A stretch of 44,372 nt of DNA, taken from positions 1-44,372 of the forward strand of contig NZ_JAAQPH010000032.1 of NCBI RefSeq assembly GCF_011683915.1. Reading direction: 5' to 3'. Shown here piece after piece: positions 16,649 to 24,849 of the stretch. Within the stretch, counting starts at the first letter, position 1; each line of letters begins with the position of its first letter. The notes beneath the pieces are model-generated. The model saw only the letters and a list, made by a program, of their open reading frames with translations. It made no database searches and was not told where the DNA came from. The position numbers and the translations under genes were made by a program. This DNA is from Pelagibius litoralis (GTDB lineage: Bacteria > Pseudomonadota > Alphaproteobacteria > Kiloniellales > Kiloniellaceae).

Positions 16649-16671
16649 ATTTTGGAATACCAAATATTATA
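16649..16671 (-). promoter_or_regulatory. Promoter -10 box and GntR-type operator of the catabolic operon
   Basis: On the minus strand a perfect TATAAT is read at 16671-16666. Directly downstream, at 16649-16665, lies ATTTTGGAATACCAAAT. Its core TTGGAATACCAA (16652-16663) differs by one base from TTGGTATACCAA, the known type of site for FCD-GntR proteins such as LldR and UxuR/ExuR. A nested palindrome GTATT-N4-AATAC overlaps it. The position, about 65 bases before the first coding remnant, suits repression by occlusion of transcription start. I do not see a good -35 box. Confidence 0.65.
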
Positions 16672-16771
16672 ATTTGACCTCCATAATTGATTTTCCTATT
16701 GATATTACAATTGGAAGCTGCGTCACAGGAACGAGCTGGCCGGATCGATGACAGCCCGTTAGCGTTGTCTC

Positions 16772-17198
16772 ATGTCTAAGGTTTCATATGCCCGTCATCA
16801 TTTTCCACCGAGTGTCATCCGCTATGCCGTCTGGTTATATCTGCGGTTCAACTTGAGTCTCAGGGACGTCGAAGACTTGCTGGCTGAGCGTGGCTTGGAC
16901 ATCTGCTGCGAGACCGTCCGCCGTTGGGTCGTGAAACTCGGAACGCCCTACACCAGGAATTTGCGCCGGCGCCGGCCAACTGAACAATCGTGCTGAGAAT
17001 TCCCATCAGCCGGTGCGGCGGCGAGAGCGGTCGTGGATCGGCTTTAAGCGGCCAGGATCAACGCAACGATTTCTCTCTACCCACGCCGTCGTCTACAACT
17101 GCTTCAACCTCCAACGCCACCTCATCTCCAGACGCACACTCAAAACCTTCCGAGATGTGGCATTCACCGAATGGCGGATCGCTACCCAGACTGCGTGA
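16772..17198 (+). mobile_element. IS6-family transposase relic, catalytic core deleted
   Basis: Codons from 16772 give the N-terminal helix-turn-helix of an IS6-family transposase (FPPSVIRYAVWLYLRFNLSLRDVEDLLAERG, CCETVRRWV), up to NLRRRRPTE at about 16983. After a deletion and frame change, the C-terminal part follows: LNNRAENSHQPVRRRER, GSTQRFLSTHAVVYNCFNLQRHL. The catalytic Glu is kept, but both catalytic Asp residues and about 100 residues between are gone. It marks the border between the catabolic operon and the next block. A complete relative lies at 40798-41604, with clearly different sequence. Confidence 0.85.
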
Positions 17199-17297
17199 CA
17201 CAGACCTACTCTCCCGAACCCCTATATTCACTTCGGGAAGATGTGACAGTGCCCCGCCATGCGCCTTTCCATCTCGGCTGGCGTTTGGCGATGGCGA

Positions 17298-18083
17298 TCA
17301 GCCCGAACTCGGTCTGGTGCGCGGTGTCCAGTCATCGGTGACGCCATAGACATCACCTGAATTCGTATGCTCCGGGAGAGCGGTGAGGAATGAGCGCATG
17401 GCCGCACCGTCGATCCAATTCGGCTGAAGGAAGCGATGAGACTCGCCAAGCGAAAACTTGAAGCGATTGCATCCGAGCGCAAGGGTACGATCGAGCGCGG
17501 CAAGACCGGCCGCGCGCGCCATCGTGGTGATCTCAAACGACACAGCGGGAGGCAGCCGCGACAGCCCCGTTAAGATATCCGGCTCAACGCCCTCTGCGTC
17601 GATTTTGATGAATGCGGGTGGCCCATGGCGTGCAATGACATCATCAAGGGTCAAAACCGATACGGCCACAGGCTCGTTCCAGACTTGACTGCGCCAACCC
17701 GCCGTAGCCCGTGCCGCCTCGACGAATGAATCCGACATGGTGGAGACTGTCGGATTGGCGCGGTTGAGATGCAGTACGCCTGGACCGGATCGGGCGCCGG
17801 CGGCGTCAGGTAAGAGCGTCACGCCGCTGTCCCGGCCGTGCAACCACGCGAGAACACGAAACAACGTGGCGTTTGGCTCCATCGCGATGACCCGGGCGCC
17901 GAGTCGGCGAAAGGCCGCCAGCCGGTCACCGACATGCGCGCCGACGTCGATCGCAAGGTCGCCGGGACCGACGAAGGCCTGGTAAATCCGGTCAAGGCCC
18001 CGGCCGTGTAGCGGGCGCATCCGGTATGTTATGAGAGAACGGGCGACGCCTTTCAGATCTCTCAGCCCAACTCGATTGTTCAC
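17298..18083 (-). CDS. FkbM family methyltransferase
   Basis: The 261-residue protein has an AdoMet-binding Rossmann start (LAIDVGAHVGDRLAAFRRLGARVIAMEPN, residues about 43-71), the FkbM-typical FIKIDAEGVEPDILTGL block near residue 160, and FEITT. FkbM enzymes O-methylate sugars or polyketides, often in surface polysaccharide loci. The start is a GTG at 18083 with GAGG seven bases upstream. It has no close co-directional partner: the IS6 relic follows it and a 176-bp gap separates it from the cytochrome gene. The substrate is unknown. Confidence 0.86.
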   Translation of the reverse strand: MNNRVGLRDLKGVARSLITYRMRPLHGRGLDRIYQAFVGPGDLAIDVGAHVGDRLAAFRRLGARVIAMEPNATLFRVLAWLHGRDSGVTLLPDAAGARSGPGVLHLNRANPTVSTMSDSFVEAARATAGWRSQVWNEPVAVSVLTLDDVIARHGPPAFIKIDAEGVEPDILTGLSRLPPAVSFEITTMARAAGLAALDRTLALGCNRFKFSLGESHRFLQPNWIDGAAMRSFLTALPEHTNSGDVYGVTDDWTPRTRPSSG

Positions 18084-18259
18084 CCCGGGTCCTCGCGTAT
18101 CTGACCGTTCCGTACTGGCCTCAGAATCGGGTCAAAAGGCCTCTCCGTGGCAGAAGAGCACATAATCGCGCTGGCGCAGAGCCGCGCACCATCCCCCCTT
18201 TCGCCGACAGAGCCAATTCCCCGCCTCATGGCACTTTCGCTATGGGCTGCAACGCCCTT

Positions 18260-18796
18260 TCAGCGCCCGCGCAGGGGCCACATTCGGGAAAAGACCCCGT
18301 CTTTCAGCCAGACCGCATGATAAAGCGCGGCTGCGATGTGCAGAACGATGAAGGCGACCAAGACTAGGCGCGCGTAGCTGTGAACGGCCTTCGCCGTTCC
18401 GGCAAGCGAGTCGGAACGGGGAACGAGGGACGGGACCTGCAGAGCGTCCAGCATCTCTATCGGGAAGCCCCCGGCCTTGACCCGGATGTAGCCGGAGACA
18501 CCCATCACGATCAGCAGCGCATAAAGTGTCAGATGGGAGACCGCCGAAGCGCGCCTTTGCCAATCCGGTACAGTCGCGGGCAGAGGTGGTGGCGGATAGA
18601 CAGCCCGATAGACCAGCCGAAGGACGACAGCCAGCAGGATCAGGACGCCCGCGTTCTTGTGGAAGATATAGAGGCTGTCCTGAAGGCTCCGCTCCAGGCC
18701 TTCGGTCGTCATCCATTGACCCACCGGTATCGTGGCCAGTACAGCCAGCGCGACGATCCAGTGAAGACTTCGGGCGGTTGTACGGTATCCCTGCAT
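18260..18796 (-). CDS. Cytochrome b561 family protein
   Basis: The protein has about 178 residues with four membrane spans, and its histidines are placed for two b hemes: LHWIVALAVL in span 1, LYIFHKNAGVLILLAVVLRLVYR in span 2, SHLTLYALLIVMGVSGY in span 3, and LHIAAALYH in span 4. This matches bacterial cytochrome b561 (YodB/CybB type), an inner-membrane electron carrier between quinol and an acceptor such as superoxide. The ATG at 18796 (MQGYRTTARSLHW) is preferred to an upstream start that would add 16 hydrophilic residues. It is divergent from the phosphatidyltransferase operon. Confidence 0.9.
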   Translation of the reverse strand: MQGYRTTARSLHWIVALAVLATIPVGQWMTTEGLERSLQDSLYIFHKNAGVLILLAVVLRLVYRAVYPPPPLPATVPDWQRRASAVSHLTLYALLIVMGVSGYIRVKAGGFPIEMLDALQVPSLVPRSDSLAGTAKAVHSYARLVLVAFIVLHIAAALYHAVWLKDGVFSRMWPLRGR

Positions 18797-18905
18797 AGCC
18801 CTTCTTTTGTCACAGCGGTGGCCGGTACCGGAGTTTTGGACCACGATCCCGCGTTCCAGGCAACCTGGACTTGACCGGCGCGAAGCGGCGCTAGTTTATG
18901 AGGGG

Positions 18906-19688
18906 ATGAATCAAACAGTTTTCAACAGTCTTGCGACTCCGCAGCCGTCGGCCCCGCGCCGCAACCGGCGCAGTGCCAAGCCGCTTTTGCAGTTTGCGCT
19001 GGTGGCTGCCGGGCATCTGGGTTTCCTGCTGGCGGTGGTGATGTGGATTCTGCCAGAGATCCTGGGCCTTGCCCGCTTTGCGCCGATCGGGGTGTTTCTT
19101 GCCGTTACATCCGTCACCGGGCTTGCGCTCCACCGTCATTACCCGCATGTCGCGCTCGGACTGTGCAATACGGTCACGTATTTTCGCGCGACCCTGGTCT
19201 GTCTGTTGGCGGCTCCGCTGTTTACCCCTGCCGCGCTGGCCGATCCGGCCCTTGCCTGGGCAACACTTGTTCTCGCAGCCTTTGCGCTGGCGCTTGACGG
19301 GATAGACGGCTGGCTGGCGCGGCGGAGCGGGCTGGTATCGGCTTTTGGCGCGCGCTTCGATGTCGAGACCGATGCGCTGCTGGCCCTTATTCTAGCGCTT
19401 CTGGCGTGGCAGACGGGCAAGTTGGGGGCGTGGGTTCTGGTGCTGGGGGTGCTACGGTATGGCTTTGTCGGATTGGGGCTCTTTCTACCCTTCCTTCGCG
19501 CGCCGCTGCCCGAACGGTTTCGCCGCAAGGCCGTCTGTGTGGTCCAGTTGACCGTGCTGATCGTTTTGCTGGCGCCGCCACTCACGGCTTCGCTGTCGCA
19601 GGGCCTGGCGGCGGTGGCCGTGGCCCTGTTGTTGTGGTCTTTTGCAGCCGATGGGGTTTGGCTGTGGCGCAGGCGCGGGCCGGCTTGA
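18906..19688 (+). CDS. CDP-alcohol phosphatidyltransferase family protein
   Basis: The 260-residue membrane protein contains the complete family signature DG(x)2AR(x)8G(x)3D(x)3D: DGIDGWLARRSG, then FGARFDVETD, at residues about 126-147. Four or more hydrophobic spans surround it. Such enzymes transfer a phosphatidyl or related group from a CDP-alcohol to a second alcohol in the inner membrane during phospholipid or polyol-phosphate synthesis. The ATG at 18906 is preferred because earlier in-frame starts run into the divergent cytochrome promoter. Its TGA overlaps the ATG of the sulfatase-fold gene (TGATG). The lipid made cannot be stated; the long N-terminal extension before the motif is not that of standard PgsA or PssA. 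Confidence 0.88.
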   Translation: MNQTVFNSLATPQPSAPRRNRRSAKPLLQFALVAAGHLGFLLAVVMWILPEILGLARFAPIGVFLAVTSVTGLALHRHYPHVALGLCNTVTYFRATLVCLLAAPLFTPAALADPALAWATLVLAAFALALDGIDGWLARRSGLVSAFGARFDVETDALLALILALLAWQTGKLGAWVLVLGVLRYGFVGLGLFLPFLRAPLPERFRRKAVCVVQLTVLIVLLAPPLTASLSQGLAAVAVALLLWSFAADGVWLWRRRGPA

Positions 19689-21316
19689 TGCGCCGGGCAT
19701 GGCCGGTGGCCTCCCTCGCGCTGGCGGCGCTGGTCTTGTATCTTCTGTTGGTTCTGCCCAATCATCCTGATGCGGTGACGTCCGGCGCCATACTGTTCTT
19801 TCCCCTCGAACTGCCGCTTATTCTGGCCCTCCTGATCGTCCTTCGGCAGCAGGCGCCCTCGACGCAGATCGTTCGGATTGCTTTGGTGGCGATACTCGGC
19901 GCCATCGGGCTGCTGAAGATGGCTGACTACGCGATGTTCGTTTCGTTCGGCCGTGGGTTCAATCCGCTGCTCGATCTTCATTTGATCGAGGCGGGATGGC
20001 GCTTGTTGTCCGACGCCGTGGGCGCTTTCTCGGCGGCCCTCTGCATCCTGGGTGGCCTGCTGGCCATCGGCACGACCGTGGCGGCGACATGGTGGGCAAC
20101 CGGGCACTGGGCGCGCATCGAAAGCCGGGGAAGGTGGCGGGCAGGCGGAATCGCGGCTACGCTGGGCGCAGCGGTTTTGTTGGTTGGTGACGTCGGCCAT
20201 GCGATGCAGCAATGGCGCTTGCCGATCTCTCCCCCCGGCGAGGCCTTTACGGCGCGGCTGGGGGTGGAGCGCGCGATCTCGTACCAAGAGGCATTCCAGG
20301 ATCTGCGCAGTTTCGACCTTGCCTCTGTGGGCGATCCGTTCCGCGAGACTGCGCCCCTGCTCGATCACATCGACGAGCGCGATGTCCTCTTTATCTTTGT
20401 TGAGAGCTATGGCCGCGCGAGTTTCGATACCCCGCTTTATGCGCCGACCCACAGGGAGACGCTCCGCACCTTAGAGGCGCGTTTGGCAGAGTCCGGGGTG
20501 GCGATGCGCTCCGCCTGGCTCAGGGCGCCGATGATCGGCGGGCAAAGCTGGTTGTCTCATGCGACCCTGGCTAATGGCGTCTGGATCACCAACCAGTGGC
20601 GATACGCTGAGTTGCTTGCAAGTGACCGGTGGTCGCTCTTTCATTTTGCGGCGGATGCCGGGTTTCGTACGGCAGCGGTGATGCCGGCGATCACGCTTGA
20701 TTGGCCCGAGGCAGATCGCATGGGTTTCGAGACCGTGCTTGCCGCCGACGATCTGGGGTATCGAGGCCAACCCTTCAACTGGGTCACGATGCCCGATCAA
20801 TACACGCTTGTTGCGCTCGATCGTCTACTTTTGAAGACGCCGGATCCGCGACCGCTTTTTGCGCAGGTCGCGCTGATTTCTTCCCATGCGCCCTGGGTGC
20901 CCATCCCGCCGCTCCTGGGATGGGACGAACTGGGAGACGGGACGATCTTTGACACATGGGCGCAGTCAGGAGATCCGCCCGACATCGTGTGGCGCGACCG
21001 GGACCGCGTGCGCGAGCAATACCGCAAGGCGGTGGATTACAGCTTAAAGGTGGTGGGTGGCTATGCACTGCGCCAATTCGATCGGATACCCCTCATGGTG
21101 GTTCTCGGTGATCATCAGACGGCGCGTTTCGTCTCACAAAGCGACAGCTTCGATGTGCCGATCCACATCATCGGCCCGCCAAAGCTGATTGAGCGGACCG
21201 ACGCCTGGGGATGGCAGCAGGGGCTCATACCGGCGGAGGAGTCACCGGTCTGGCGGATGGATAGCTTCCGCGACCGCTTCCTCTCGGCCTTCAGCAGCGC
21301 CGAGCCGGTTCTTTGA
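19688..21316 (+). CDS. Membrane-anchored sulfatase/phosphoethanolamine transferase-fold protein
   Basis: The 542-residue protein has about four membrane spans in the first 170 residues and an alkaline-phosphatase-superfamily catalytic domain beyond. Landmarks are FIFVESYGRASFD with metal ligand Glu239, a nucleophile-type GGQSWLSHATLANG (Ser287 likely), SSHAPW (His400) and VVLGDHQ (Asp475, His476). This layout is that of LtaS/EptA-like enzymes, which move phospho-alcohol groups onto envelope lipids or glycans. The ATG at 19688 shares a base with the upstream stop, so the two genes are translationally coupled and may work on the same lipid. A long in-frame upstream extension lies inside the previous gene and is rejected. 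Confidence 0.84.
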   Translation: MRRAWPVASLALAALVLYLLLVLPNHPDAVTSGAILFFPLELPLILALLIVLRQQAPSTQIVRIALVAILGAIGLLKMADYAMFVSFGRGFNPLLDLHLIEAGWRLLSDAVGAFSAALCILGGLLAIGTTVAATWWATGHWARIESRGRWRAGGIAATLGAAVLLVGDVGHAMQQWRLPISPPGEAFTARLGVERAISYQEAFQDLRSFDLASVGDPFRETAPLLDHIDERDVLFIFVESYGRASFDTPLYAPTHRETLRTLEARLAESGVAMRSAWLRAPMIGGQSWLSHATLANGVWITNQWRYAELLASDRWSLFHFAADAGFRTAAVMPAITLDWPEADRMGFETVLAADDLGYRGQPFNWVTMPDQYTLVALDRLLLKTPDPRPLFAQVALISSHAPWVPIPPLLGWDELGDGTIFDTWAQSGDPPDIVWRDRDRVREQYRKAVDYSLKVVGGYALRQFDRIPLMVVLGDHQTARFVSQSDSFDVPIHIIGPPKLIERTDAWGWQQGLIPAEESPVWRMDSFRDRFLSAFSSAEPVL

Positions 21317-21411
21317 CGCCGGCTCCGTCCGCGGATCCTTTCTGGTGCGCTCTGCCCCTTGTCGCCCGATAGCCGTCAAACTAGCATCAAGGTCAGTCAC
21401 GGAGACGAAAA

Positions 21412-22407
21412 ATGAATCGGATACATCTGTCGCGCAGACAACTGTTGGCAACGGGCGTTGTCGGTGTTGCAGCGGCTCTCGGCCTCACGTCGCGCCGGGC
21501 CAATGCACTGACCGCGGCCAGGATGCAGCTGTCCTGGCTGCATTCGGTGCAGTTTGGGGGGAGCTATATCGCACAGGACCGGGGTTACTGGACCGATCTG
21601 GGGTTGGATGTCGCATTGACGCCTGGGGGGCCGAACGCGCCGGTAGAACCGCCGGTCATTTCGAATCAAGCTTTGGTTGGTATTTCGGCCGCTGATTATA
21701 CCGCCGCCGCGATTTCACAAGGGGCACCATTCAGGATTATCGGCGTGGCGATGCAACGGAATCCCTTTGCCATAGCATCCTTGCCGGAAAATCCGGTGAA
21801 TGCCCCTGTCGACCTGGTAGGAAAACGGATCGGCATGGCTATTGCCAACACCCCTGTATTGCAGGCGCTTTGCACCTTGAACGACGTCGATATCGGCGAG
21901 ATCGAGATTGTGCCCACACAGTATTCCGCCGCCCCGCTGCTTGCCGGGCAGGTCGACTGTCTGCTCAGCTGGGCGACCGATCTGCCGGTGGCAATGGAGA
22001 TCCAGGGCGTTCGGAGCGTGACGATGCTGATGGCCGATCACGGCTATGCGCTGCATTCACAGACCTACATTGCGACCGAGGATAGCCTGACAAACCGGCG
22101 TGCCGAGCTTGTGGCCCTGATGGCCGGTGAGGTCCGCGGCTGGCAAGATTATCGGGCCGACACCGATGCGGCCGCTGCCCTTACGGTCGAGCGGTTTCCG
22201 GATGCGGGTCTGGACTTTGAGACACAGAAACTCCAGGCAAGAAAACAGCTGCCGCTCATGTTCTCGGACCTGACCGAGCAGCACGGCTTTGCCTGGTTCA
22301 CCGACGATGCGGTCGCCGCGAATGTCCAGATGCTGGCGCTGTTGGGGCAAACTGTCACGCCGGATCTTTGGGACAGGTCGATCCTTGAAGCGGTCTATGA
22401 CAGCTGA
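21412..22407 (+). CDS. ABC transporter substrate-binding protein, NMT1/THI5-like
   Basis: The 331-residue exported protein has a clear Tat signal (SRRQLLATGVVGVAAALGL, residues 7-25). The mature part is of the NMT1/THI5-like family: LSWLHSVQFGGSYIAQDRGYWTDLGLDV, then the ligand loop GGPNAPVEPPVISNQALVGISAADY, then DLVGKRIGMAIANTPVLQAL. The family binds pyrimidines (HMP precursors), riboflavin precursors, taurine/sulfonates or related small molecules. No thiamine or riboflavin riboswitch or gene is visible nearby, so the ligand is open. It lies 95 bases after the sulfatase-fold gene and overlaps the ATPase gene by 11 bases. Confidence 0.9.
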   Translation: MNRIHLSRRQLLATGVVGVAAALGLTSRRANALTAARMQLSWLHSVQFGGSYIAQDRGYWTDLGLDVALTPGGPNAPVEPPVISNQALVGISAADYTAAAISQGAPFRIIGVAMQRNPFAIASLPENPVNAPVDLVGKRIGMAIANTPVLQALCTLNDVDIGEIEIVPTQYSAAPLLAGQVDCLLSWATDLPVAMEIQGVRSVTMLMADHGYALHSQTYIATEDSLTNRRAELVALMAGEVRGWQDYRADTDAAAALTVERFPDAGLDFETQKLQARKQLPLMFSDLTEQHGFAWFTDDAVAANVQMLALLGQTVTPDLWDRSILEAVYDS

Positions 22408-23212
22408 TCGTGCACACCTTGCCCCACCCGAGGTGGCCTGCCGGTCGGTTGCGAAGACGTTTTTCGGCGCAGGGGGCCCGATTGAAGCGGTCGATCCAAC
22501 CTCCCTGACCTTTCGTGCCGGAGAAACGACAGCCCTGGTTGGCCCTTCGGGCTGCGGGAAGTCCACACTTCTGCGTTTGATCGCCGGGCTAGAGGTGCCA
22601 ACGTCCGGAGAAGTTTTGGCAGATGGCCTGCCGTCCAAGGAGATACGCCGCCGCGCGGGTCTTGCAATAGGATTTCAGGATTCGTCGCTTTTGCCCTGGC
22701 GCACGGTGCGGGGCAACATCGCCCTGGCGCTGAAACTCGCAAGGATGCCCGAGGATCCGCCGGCGGTGGACCGGCTGATCGCGCTGGTTGGCTTGTCGGG
22801 TTTTGAGGACCGGCGTCCGGCGGAGCTGTCGGGCGGCATGCGCCAGCGGGCGGCGATTGCGCGCTGCCTTGTCACACGCCCGGGTCTTCTGCTGCTCGAT
22901 GAACCCTTCGGGGCGGTGGACGAGTTGACCCGCCGCCGTCTCGCCGAGGACCTTCCCAGGCTGTGGGAAGCGAACGGTACGACAACGATTTTCGTGACCC
23001 ACTCGGTGACGGAAGCAATTCTGATCGCCGATCGTGTCATTGTTCTCTCGCCGCGTCCCGCCAAGGTTCTGGCGGAGATCGATGTAACGCTCGACCGGCC
23101 CCGTTCAGGGAAAATGACGGGAACCGAGCCGTTTAGAGACCTGATCGTTGAAGTATCGGCGGCGCTGGTCGACGGAGAGGCGCAAGGCGGCGTCCCGATT
23201 GCCGCCCAATGA
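22397..23212 (+). CDS. ABC transporter ATP-binding protein (SsuB/TauB/ThiZ-like)
   Basis: The 271-residue nucleotide-binding subunit is complete: Walker A GPSGCGKST, Q-loop GFQDSSLLPW, signature LSGGMRQRAAIARC, Walker B GLLLLDEPFGAVDE and H-loop FVTHSV. The SLLPW after the Q-loop is characteristic of the nitrate/sulfonate/pyrimidine importer group. The ATG at 22397 overlaps the end of the binding-protein gene; the 36-codon in-frame extension upstream is antagonised by that gene and rejected. Its stop overlaps the permease start (ATGA). Confidence 0.93.
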   Translation: MTADRAHLAPPEVACRSVAKTFFGAGGPIEAVDPTSLTFRAGETTALVGPSGCGKSTLLRLIAGLEVPTSGEVLADGLPSKEIRRRAGLAIGFQDSSLLPWRTVRGNIALALKLARMPEDPPAVDRLIALVGLSGFEDRRPAELSGGMRQRAAIARCLVTRPGLLLLDEPFGAVDELTRRRLAEDLPRLWEANGTTTIFVTHSVTEAILIADRVIVLSPRPAKVLAEIDVTLDRPRSGKMTGTEPFRDLIVEVSAALVDGEAQGGVPIAAQ

Positions 23213-24810
23213 ACGCTGCGGTCTCGCGAAGCGACAGGCCTGTGTTTCCCGGCGCTGAGTGGTGGAAGGCTGCGGTCGGGGTCGTCGTCGCATTGACCCT
23301 TTGGGAACTCACGGCGCGCGCGTTCACGGGGTCCTACCTGCTGGCAGGTCCGTCCGAGGTGATCGGCTACCTGGCGGCAAATGGCGCGCTGATGGCGCGA
23401 GCGCTTGGTGTTACGCTGGCGGAGGCCGCTCTCGGGTTCGTCTACGGTAACCTCGCGGCCATAGGCCTTGCGCTGCTGGCCTTCGCGGTACCACGGATTG
23501 AGCGGGGGATTGCCGCGCTGGCGCTTCTGGTCTTTTGTCTGCCACTTGTTGCCACCGGGCCAATTCTGCGGGTCCTCTACGGTCCCGGCTCCGGGCCGCA
23601 GATCACACTGGCCGCGTTCGCGGTCTACTACACCACACTCGTTCCGCTGCTGGTTGGGTTGCGCGCCGCGCCGGCGACCTGGCTCGACATGGTGCGCAGC
23701 TATGGCAGGGGGCGGGTGACAGCGCTTTTCCGCATCCGGGTGTTTGCCGCGCTGCCCTATCTCGTTGCCGGGCTTCAGATTGCCGCCCCGGCGGCTTTCC
23801 TGGGCGCGATGGTCGGCGAGTTCACCGGTGCCGAGCGGGGCATGGGGGTGCTGGCCATCCACGCAATGCGGAGCCTCGACGTGCCGGCGACATGGGCTTT
23901 GGCAACAGTTGCAGCCGCGGTGTCAATGTTCGTCTACTGGGTTATCGGCTGGCTGGGGCGGCGATTGATAACCGGTCCACCGCCCGTCATCCTGGCACCA
24001 CCCGTGCCGCGTCGCTCCGCCGATGGGCCGCGCCGGCTGGCTCAAACTCTGGGATATCTTGCGGTTCTCACAGTTCTCGTCTTGTTGGCCTGGGCGGGAT
24101 TGATGGAGCTTTTCGGGCTGGATAGGTTCTTCGCCAAACGACCGGACGACATCTGGGCCTATCTGGTGGGCGGTGACGGCGCCGCAGAACACCGTGAGAC
24201 CCTGTTCGCTGCCTTGGGGCAGACGCTGGTCTTTACCGTTCCAGGATACTTCGCAGGGCTTGTGCTGGGTGTTGTTGCGGCAGCCGGTATTGTCCTGTTC
24301 CCGGGCACCGCTGCGGTTGCCCTGCCCATCGCAATTGCCCTGCGGGCGGTGCCCATCGTGACCACCGCACCGCTGGTCATTCTGCTGCTGGGGCGCGGCG
24401 CCCTCGGCATGGTCGCACTCATCGCCATCATGATCTTTTTCCCGGTTTTGGTCGCCTGCCTGCAGGGCCTTCGCCAGGTGCCAGGACACGTCAACGACGT
24501 CTTCGACAGCTATGCGGCAAGCCCCCGGCAGCGACTTGTTTTCGCTCAGTTCCCGGCGATGCTGCCTGCCTTCTTCGCCGCTGCGCGCATGTCCGTGCCC
24601 GCGGCCTTGCTGGCGGCGACGGTGGTGGAGTGGCTTGCGACGGGGACAGGCATCGGCAGCCTGATGGCACTAACCGCCTCGACCTCGGACTACAATATGC
24701 TGTGGAGCGCGACCTTTCTCGTCTCTCTGACCGCCTGTTTCGCCTATGCCGGCGTCAGCTGGGTCGAGCGCCGCTTCCTCGATGTCTATGCCAGCGAGCA
24801 GCTCGCATGA
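23209..24810 (+). CDS. ABC transporter permease, two fused permease domains
   Basis: At 533 residues this is twice the size of an ordinary SsuC/TauC/ThiX permease (about 260). Two complete BPD_transp_1 units are visible. The first has its EAA loop at YGRGRVTALFRIRVFAALPYLVAG (residues about 165-190), followed by MVGEFTGAERGMGVLAI. The second has YAASPRQRLVFAQFPAMLPAFFAA (about 435-460), followed by VVEWLATGTGIGSLM. The units are only distantly alike, so they can work as a built-in heterodimer with a pair of ATPase subunits. The ATG at 23209 overlaps the ATPase gene by four bases. With the preceding two genes it makes a complete importer. Confidence 0.92.
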   Translation: MNAAVSRSDRPVFPGAEWWKAAVGVVVALTLWELTARAFTGSYLLAGPSEVIGYLAANGALMARALGVTLAEAALGFVYGNLAAIGLALLAFAVPRIERGIAALALLVFCLPLVATGPILRVLYGPGSGPQITLAAFAVYYTTLVPLLVGLRAAPATWLDMVRSYGRGRVTALFRIRVFAALPYLVAGLQIAAPAAFLGAMVGEFTGAERGMGVLAIHAMRSLDVPATWALATVAAAVSMFVYWVIGWLGRRLITGPPPVILAPPVPRRSADGPRRLAQTLGYLAVLTVLVLLAWAGLMELFGLDRFFAKRPDDIWAYLVGGDGAAEHRETLFAALGQTLVFTVPGYFAGLVLGVVAAAGIVLFPGTAAVALPIAIALRAVPIVTTAPLVILLLGRGALGMVALIAIMIFFPVLVACLQGLRQVPGHVNDVFDSYAASPRQRLVFAQFPAMLPAFFAAARMSVPAALLAATVVEWLATGTGIGSLMALTASTSDYNMLWSATFLVSLTACFAYAGVSWVERRFLDVYASEQLA

Positions 24811-24849
24811 CACGCGCAACACCCAACCCGCCGCGCTAGGGCCCGCCCG

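Noticed and set aside
16715-17210. Terminal inverted repeats of the IS6 relic (CTGCGTCAC / GTGACACAG)
   Set aside because: Only 8 of 9 bases match and the similarity does not extend. This is too weak to define element ends.
19139-20452. 437-codon minus-strand open frame
   Set aside because: It is antisense to the CDP-alcohol transferase and sulfatase-fold genes, both of which have clear motifs. The antisense frame is low-complexity Arg/Gln/Pro-rich.
21317-21411. Thiamine or riboflavin riboswitch before the THI5-like binding-protein gene
   Set aside because: The 95-base gap shows no conserved TPP or FMN aptamer sequence, so the ligand cannot be inferred this way.
22675-23862. 395-codon minus-strand open frame
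   Set aside because: It is the shadow of the ABC ATPase and permease genes, with no recognisable fold.
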